A stretch of DNA of 31,090 nt from a virus. This document shows positions 27,346 to 31,090 of this stretch, one piece after another. Position 1 is the first letter of the stretch; each line of letters starts with the position of its first letter. The translations under genes and the position numbers were made by a program. The DNA lies in the IMG/VR virus record IMGVR_UViG_3300042455_000551, positions 1 through 31,090 of that record. One strand, written 5' to 3'. The notes under the pieces are model-generated. The model saw only the letters and a list, made by a program, of their open reading frames with translations, did not search any database and was not told the DNA's origin.

Positions 27346-27878
27346 CACAGCCAGCCGTTCTTGCGCGCGCAGCCAGGCCAAGCGCGCCAGCCGGAACTAG
27401 CCAGGACTCGCTCAGCGATGTCGATCTGTTGTTCTCGGCTTGCGTCCCACGGGTGAGGTGCGAACTCTCCCCCGCCGAATGACAGCCACGTCGAGTAGCT
27501 GCGCTGGTGCATGAACTGCAGACCACCGCCGAAGCCGTTGCCAGTGTTCGCTGACCAGTTGCCGCCGGCTTCGCATTGTGCAAGTTGGTCCCAGCGAGAT
27601 CCGTCGCCTGCGTCGTAGTTCGGTGCCGTTCGTGGCGCAGCTGCTGTCGTCGTTGTCGTGATCGAGACCAGGTAGGCGTCGAGGTCGGCGAGGGCTTGGC
27701 TGGCAGCGGCGTGGAAGTCGTAGCCAGCAGCTGTCGCTGCATCGAGGGTGAGCGGTGGCGTCTGTTGTGCTTCTGCTGGTGCGCTGCAGCGTCCGAGCGC
27801 AAAGGATGCGCCGAGTAGGGCGATCACAGCGACGCATCCTGCGGCGGTTCTTCGGTGGTCAATTCGGGTTCCATCCAT
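27345..27878 (-). CDS. Secreted resuscitation-promoting factor (Rpf) domain protein
   Basis: A 177-residue exported protein. Residues 11-29 are a hydrophobic signal or anchor (AGCVAVIALLGASFALG), 30-92 an Ala/Thr-rich linker, and 94-177 a clear Rpf/transglycosylase-like domain: RWDQLAQCEAGGNWSANTGN (catalytic-type Glu103 after Cys102), FGGGLQFMHQRSYSTWLSFGG and ERVLASSGWRAWPGC. Rpf proteins of actinobacteria are muralytic enzymes that wake dormant cells (known). Unlike the endolysin it is in the early unit between small zinc proteins and carries its own export signal, so a role in infection, dormancy exit or exclusion is more likely than in final lysis. GAGGA lies 8 bases before ATG 27878. 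Confidence 0.9.
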   Translation of the reverse strand: MDGTRIDHRRTAAGCVAVIALLGASFALGRCSAPAEAQQTPPLTLDAATAAGYDFHAAASQALADLDAYLVSITTTTTAAAPRTAPNYDAGDGSRWDQLAQCEAGGNWSANTGNGFGGGLQFMHQRSYSTWLSFGGGEFAPHPWDASREQQIDIAERVLASSGWRAWPGCARKNGWL

Positions 27879-28009
27879 CGTGCTATTCCTCGGTTCTTTC
27901 TGGTGCAAGGTGCGCACAGCACGCCAAGCACTGGTCGGGGTGTCGAGTAGGCGTCTGCACAGATCGGGCAGCGCCAGTTGTTGCTCAGTGGTTGAGTGCG
28001 TGTCGCCAT
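27824..28009 (-). CDS. Small zinc-ribbon protein overlapping the Rpf start
   Basis: A 61-residue frame, ATG 28009 to TGA 27824. It has two CxxC pairs 17 residues apart (RCPICADAYSTPRP and LCAPCTRKNRG), a standard zinc ribbon, then an acidic tail (ELTTEEPPQDASL). It overlaps the preceding helical gene by 25 bases and the Rpf gene by 55, more than is usual here, yet the cysteine pattern supports real coding. No family name is assigned. Confidence 0.62.
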   Translation of the reverse strand: MATRTQPLSNNWRCPICADAYSTPRPVLGVLCAPCTRKNRGIARWMEPELTTEEPPQDASL

Positions 28010-28221
28010 GCGCTCAGCAGTTCGTTGATTGCGTCTCGCCGTTTTGGTTCCTCGGCGGCAATGTGAGCGAGGTAGTCGGCGAGTCGTTGCCCGGTGCGCC
28101 CGATGCGTGCCAGGTCGGCGATGGTCTCGATCAGTTTGCGTTCGTTGCGGTCCTTGTCCGCAGCAAGCATCTCGTCCATGCGCTCGAGCATGCGCGTGTA
28201 GGGGTCGGGGCCGTGGTGCAT
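27985..28221 (-). CDS. Small helical hypothetical protein
   Basis: A 78-residue protein, start ATG 28221 joined by TAATG to the gene before. It is highly charged and helical throughout (YTRMLERMDEMLAADKDRNE, RKLIETIADLARIGRT, then GQRLADYLAHIAAEEPKRRD). No motif is known. It could be a helical bundle or dimer. It lies in the cluster of small early genes. Confidence 0.7.
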   Translation of the reverse strand: MHHGPDPYTRMLERMDEMLAADKDRNERKLIETIADLARIGRTGQRLADYLAHIAAEEPKRRDAINELLSAWRHALNH

Positions 28222-28397
28222 TAGGCCATGCGTCCAGTGCGTAGGCCGGTAACTGATGCGATGCGCCTGAGCGCTTCGGTGGCTTCACTCGTCGACCACA
28301 GCGGCGGAGTGATGGTGATGCGCTCTGCGCCCTGGGCTACTTCGACGAAGTAGTTGCCGAGGCGGTCCTGAATGATGTTGAGGTGCGGTTCTTGCAC
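28221..28397 (-). CDS. Small hypothetical early protein
   Basis: A 58-residue frame from GTG 28397 (AAGGGG 5 bases upstream) to TAA 28221. The sequence VQEPHLNIIQDRLGNYFVEV, then RITITPPLW and TEALRRIASVTGLRTG, looks like a small alpha/beta protein. It is the first gene after a 162-base non-coding stretch with two strong hairpins. No family is recognised. Confidence 0.65.
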   Translation of the reverse strand: MQEPHLNIIQDRLGNYFVEVAQGAERITITPPLWSTSEATEALRRIASVTGLRTGRMA

Positions 28398-28416
28398 GTC
28401 GTCCCCTTGAGAGATC

Positions 28417-28460
28417 GCAGGGCATCGAGTCGCCGAGGAGGGTCAGACTCGATGCCCTGC
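28417..28460. ncRNA. Perfect 15-bp stem-loop (first of two) in early intergenic region
   Basis: GCAGGGCATCGAGTC (28417-28431) and GACTCGATGCCCTGC (28446-28460) are perfect inverted copies with a 14-base loop. In the message the structure ends about 20 bases before the start of the next gene, next to its ribosome-binding site, and no T tract follows. It may be a regulatory or stable RNA element rather than a terminator. Role unknown. Confidence 0.6.
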
Positions 28461-28486
28461 AGCTGTGGTTGGCAGGTGTGAATGTG

Positions 28487-28519
28487 GGGTCGGCGCGGCT
28501 CTTCCAGACGCGCCGACCC
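28487..28519. ncRNA. Perfect 11-bp stem-loop (second of two) in early intergenic region
   Basis: GGGTCGGCGCG (28487-28497) and CGCGCCGACCC (28509-28519) form a perfect stem with an 11-base loop. It lies 26 bases from the first hairpin and 40 bases after the stop of the SSB-like gene. Together the pair fills most of the 28398-28559 gap. Confidence 0.6.
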
Positions 28520-28559
28520 ATACGGCGCACGGCAGCACGAACTGCCTGGTGTGCCCGAT

Positions 28560-28982
28560 CTAGATGAGATCGTCGGTGACGGCGTTGGCGACGGCTGGCT
28601 TGTATTGCGCCGACCACGTCTTTGCCGGACTCATGCCCTTCGTCTTTGACGGCTCTTCGCCGGTCCACTTGATTGCAAGCGTGCCGCCGGTGAGCGTGTC
28701 GCCAGCGCTGACGCCTGCCGAGCGCAGTGCCTCTTTGACTGCGCTGAGTTGAAAGCCCTTAGCGAAGAATCGAGTCTCGTCGCCGGTGTCGGGATCGGTG
28801 CCGCTGAAGACGAACTGCCACACGGGGTCGCCGTTCGGCCAGGTCTTGAGTTCGCCTGTCACGAAGTCGGTCACCTGTCGTTTCTCAACATCGGTGATGA
28901 CGATGCGGCGCACGTCGCCGATGGCATCCCACTTTGCTGATGCTCCACCTGATCGGGTGAGTTCACTGATGATGTCTGTCAT
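28560..28982 (-). CDS. Probable single-stranded-DNA-binding-like protein
   Basis: A 140-residue protein. The pattern AKWDAIGDVRRIVITDVEKRQVTDF, TWPNGDPVWQFVFSG and TRFFAKGFQLSAVKEALRSAG, ending with an Ala/Lys-rich WSAQYKPA region, matches a small protein family often encoded beside the Cas4/RecB-like nuclease in actinophages. The alternating strands and its position suggest an OB-type ssDNA-binding role. That role is inferred and not proven for the family. ATG 28982 has AGGA 7 bases upstream. A longer frame overlaps the nuclease gene and was rejected. Confidence 0.65.
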   Translation of the reverse strand: MTDIISELTRSGGASAKWDAIGDVRRIVITDVEKRQVTDFVTGELKTWPNGDPVWQFVFSGTDPDTGDETRFFAKGFQLSAVKEALRSAGVSAGDTLTGGTLAIKWTGEEPSKTKGMSPAKTWSAQYKPAVANAVTDDLI

Positions 28983-29007
28983 GGTGCTGTCCTGCTTTCT
29001 GTGTTTG

Positions 29008-30591
29008 TTACGCAGCAATCGCTGCGTCAATGTCGCCAGTAATGCGCACGCCGTTCGACTCCCACATCGGGATGAGTGAGCCGGCATTGAGTGCACGGGC
29101 GAGGTGTCCGAGACGCATGGCCTCAGAGATGGTGAGCGTGCCGATGGCATCGCCAAGGTCGTGTCCTGGCTGAACCTCTTCGCCGATGGCGATCGAGATC
29201 AGCGCTCGAGCAAGGTCGTCGTCGGCGTGATCGGCGAAGGCGATCAGTGAGCTAGCGATGTTGAATCGGCGCTCGGTCTTCTTGCCGCCGGGGCCGGTCA
29301 TGTTGACGGGCCGGTTCGCATCCTTCGCTGCTTGCATCATTGCGCCGAGCCAGGTGCGACCTTCGACGGTGAGCTTGCGTGCGTGCTTGTTGACGCTCTG
29401 AGTCTCAGGAGTGCCGACTTCGGCACCTTCGTCGGGTGTACCACGTCGCTGTGGTGCAGCCTCGCGACGCTCAACGAGCACTTCGCCTGGCTTCGGGTCG
29501 GGAAACGCTGCGCCGACCTGTGTCTCAATCATCGCCACTGCCTGCTCGATCGGCTCGGCGAGATGGTTGGCAATTGACTTGCCACTGCCGAGCGTGGGAA
29601 TGCCTTCGGGCCATGAGTTGCGAATGAGCTGCGAGTGTCCTGCGTCGATCAGTGACTTAAGTCGACCAGTCATCCACGCGCGCCACTCGTCGTCGACGTT
29701 GCCGTCAGCGGCGGCGAGGATCTTTTCGGCTGCTGCGATTTGCTTGGTGCGTGTCACCACGTCGACCTCGACGGTGATCGGTGACAGCACCTTTGACTTG
29801 CGCATCTGTCGCACAGCAATCGCGAGCTCGAGCGCTTCAGCACCGACGGCGAGATCCAGCCAGTGAAGATCGCAGTGGCCACTGCCTGGCTGCACATGAA
29901 TGATGACGCCCTGCAGCTTTGACACCTCGGGCATCGGCTCACGGGTGTCTTCGCTGCCGTCGGCCGCTGCGCCTTGGTTGTAGAGAGCGTCGGCGTTGGC
30001 GTAGATCGACAACTGAATGGCGAAAGCCAACGCGCCGAGCAGCGATGAGCCGGTCTTGTAATCGGCGACGAAGCGCTGGCCGGTTTCGTCTTCGACCAGG
30101 AGATCGAACGTGCCGGCGATCTGGTGACGATCGTGCACGATCATGCGTTCGGAGTAGCCGTCCACAACGCGCAAGCGGGCGGACGCCAGCGCATCGTGGA
30201 CGGCTTGAATGTCGCTGCCGTAGGGGTCCGGCGCGACAAAGGTGGGGTCAATGAACGAGCGCTCGAGCATTCCGTGCACAGCAGTGCCGAGGTCACGACG
30301 TACCGTCGCTCCCCCTTGCTCAGCAGCTCGTTCGCAGATCCCGTCGAGGGCTTTCTTGTCGGTGTCGGGAGTTGTCGACACCAGAGCGACAAGGTCGGGA
30401 CGTTGCGCGAGGCCAATGGCCACCATGCGCTTGCCCCAGTTGAGCAGACCGCCCGAGTCTTCGATGCCCTTGGCGATTGTCGTCGCCCTGGTGTAGCCGA
30501 TCGGCTTAGTGCCACCTTCGGGCAGGACGACATAGCGTCCCCATCGATCACGTCGGGTCGGCAGTTGTGTGAGTTCGTCGGTTGCAGTCAT
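29008..30591 (-). CDS. RecB/Cas4-like PD-(D/E)XK exonuclease
   Basis: A 527-residue protein. The N-terminal 240 residues hold the nuclease fold: RDLGTAVHGMLERSF (motif-I His), HQIAGTFDLLVEDETG (Asp) and FVADYKTGSS (Asp-x-Lys), the arrangement of RecB/Cas4/YqaJ-type nucleases. The C-terminal half is mixed and less conserved, with helical stretches (LELAIAVRQMRKSKV, LSPITVEVDVV) and a Gly/Lys-rich area (MTGPGGKKTERRF). With the SSB-like protein and the Hjc-like resolvase it could form a recombination or end-processing module. AAAGGA lies 7 bases before ATG 30591. Confidence 0.85.
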   Translation of the reverse strand: MTATDELTQLPTRRDRWGRYVVLPEGGTKPIGYTRATTIAKGIEDSGGLLNWGKRMVAIGLAQRPDLVALVSTTPDTDKKALDGICERAAEQGGATVRRDLGTAVHGMLERSFIDPTFVAPDPYGSDIQAVHDALASARLRVVDGYSERMIVHDRHQIAGTFDLLVEDETGQRFVADYKTGSSLLGALAFAIQLSIYANADALYNQGAAADGSEDTREPMPEVSKLQGVIIHVQPGSGHCDLHWLDLAVGAEALELAIAVRQMRKSKVLSPITVEVDVVTRTKQIAAAEKILAAADGNVDDEWRAWMTGRLKSLIDAGHSQLIRNSWPEGIPTLGSGKSIANHLAEPIEQAVAMIETQVGAAFPDPKPGEVLVERREAAPQRRGTPDEGAEVGTPETQSVNKHARKLTVEGRTWLGAMMQAAKDANRPVNMTGPGGKKTERRFNIASSLIAFADHADDDLARALISIAIGEEVQPGHDLGDAIGTLTISEAMRLGHLARALNAGSLIPMWESNGVRITGDIDAAIAA

Positions 30592-30613
30592 GCCCGTGTC
30601 CTTTTGTGATTGG

Positions 30614-30958
30614 TTAGAAAGCGGCGAAGGTGTTGCGGGTCTTGCGCTTGTAATCAGCGTTCGCTTCGGTGCAGTGCTCGCATCGGCAGCCGGCTGTGTA
30701 TTTGCCGCGTGTGCCGTGCTTGGCTTTGTTCGGGATGATTTCCCGACGCTTGCGCTCTTCGGTGATCTCTTTGCCAGCGATGCCTGCCCAGATGCCGTAG
30801 CGCTCAGGGTTGCGACTGATCCACTCGAGGCAGCTGTCGATCACTGGGCAGGTCGCGCAGATTGCTTTCGCACGTTCCACGCCTTGCCAGTCGCCACGCA
30901 CTGGGAACATCACGTCGGTGAGTCCCTTGCACGCTGCTCGATCAGACCAGTGGCTCAC
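30614..30958 (-). CDS. whiB: WhiB-family regulator with C-terminal CxCxxC module
   Basis: A 114-residue protein with the four cysteines of the WhiB [4Fe-4S] cluster, Cys10, Cys34, Cys37 and Cys43 (RAACKG, AICATCPVIDSCLEW), and the following turn motif GIWAGI. WhiB proteins occur only in actinobacteria and their phages; they bind sigma factor and change transcription. The phage TM4 copy represses host whiB2 and blocks superinfection (known). After a basic linker (TEERKRREIIPNK) this one has an unusual extra module HGTRGKYTAGCRCEHC, also seen in the HTH protein of this genome. GTG 30958 is chosen because it overlaps the previous stop as GTGA. A GTG at 30970 is possible. Confidence 0.9.
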   Translation of the reverse strand: MSHWSDRAACKGLTDVMFPVRGDWQGVERAKAICATCPVIDSCLEWISRNPERYGIWAGIAGKEITEERKRREIIPNKAKHGTRGKYTAGCRCEHCTEANADYKRKTRNTFAAF

Positions 30959-31090
30959 GTCGGACCACACGAACGGTGGTAGGCGATCTCGGCTTGCAGT
31001 GCGTCGACAAGTCGATCGAGATGAGCGATGCGTCGGCGACAGACCTCGAGAGTTTCGATGCTGTCGCTGAGCACCTCGCGATCAATCTCT
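30955..31090 (-). CDS. Small coiled-coil protein, 3' part (continues across the joint)
   Basis: Same gene as the 64-residue coiled-coil protein that starts at 193. Here its reading frame runs off the right edge and ends at TGA 30955-30957, overlapping the GTG of whiB. The frame is continuous only when 31090 is joined to 135, which supports circularity. Confidence 0.7.
   Translation of the reverse strand, partial: EIDREVLSDSIETLEVCRRRIAHLDRLVDALQAEIAYHRSCGPT
30965..31090. repeat. Terminal direct repeat, right copy
   Basis: Identical to 9-134. To the left of it the sequence continues into whiB, whereas the left copy is preceded by adapter-like bases. One copy should be removed when the genome is closed. 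Confidence 0.9.

Overview
The window is a nearly complete, circularly redundant genome of a small temperate tailed phage (siphovirus-type, HK97-fold head) of an actinobacterium. Its last 126 bases repeat bases 9-134, so the unit genome is about 30,956 bp. The first 8 bases match the 3' end of the common Illumina adapter and are probably not biological. The actinobacterial host is inferred from a WhiB-type regulator, an Rpf (resuscitation-promoting factor) domain protein, an r1t-type holin, a high G+C content, and an attachment core that looks like half of a tRNA-Leu(TAA). Host genus cannot be told from the sequence.

Almost every gene lies on the minus strand and is read right to left. Many neighbours are joined by 1-4 base start/stop overlaps (ATGA, GTGA, TGATG, TAATG), which helps fix the starts. 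The one clear plus-strand gene is the repressor (1332-1706). It diverges from an excisionase-like gene at a control region (1167-1331) with a TTGACA promoter and repeated ATTTAG-type sites. From there the early unit runs leftward through a zinc-finger protein, two small membrane proteins and a Holliday-junction resolvase. It then crosses the contig joint to a coiled-coil protein, WhiB, a RecB/Cas4-like nuclease, a probable single-strand-binding protein, several small zinc-ribbon proteins, a secreted Rpf protein, HTH and coiled-coil proteins, an HNH endonuclease, a primase-polymerase/helicase and another small zinc protein. A hairpin at 22829-22857 marks the end of this unit.

A second HNH gene and a 279-base non-coding stretch (a plausible packaging-site neighbourhood) lead into the late unit: stand-alone PrimPol-like protein, terminase small and large subunits, small membrane protein, portal, prohead protease, capsid, a glycosyltransferase and methyltransferase inserted in the head module, head-tail connectors, major tail protein, frameshifted tail chaperones, tape measure, minor tail proteins, amidase endolysin, metallophosphoesterase, a DUF6378-like protein, a proteasome/HslV-like Ntn hydrolase and a holin. 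A 12-bp-stem bidirectional terminator (3611-3652) ends the late unit. The integration module follows: attP core, paired GGTACAC integrase arm sites, a terminator and a tyrosine integrase.

The most notable items are: (i) a canonical -1 frameshift site with a perfect 13-bp stem-loop in the tail chaperone gene; (ii) eight copies of ACCGCGCC within 126 bp, including two 16-bp palindromes, inside the primase-helicase gene; (iii) an Ntn hydrolase in the lysis region with Thr1, Asp17 and Lys33 in exact proteasome register; (iv) an Rpf protein outside the lysis cassette; (v) a glycosyltransferase/methyltransferase pair between capsid and connector, whose 5' end overlaps a second plausible reading frame; (vi) two PrimPol-type proteins in one 31-kb genome; and (vii) two strong adjacent hairpins in a 162-base early gap.
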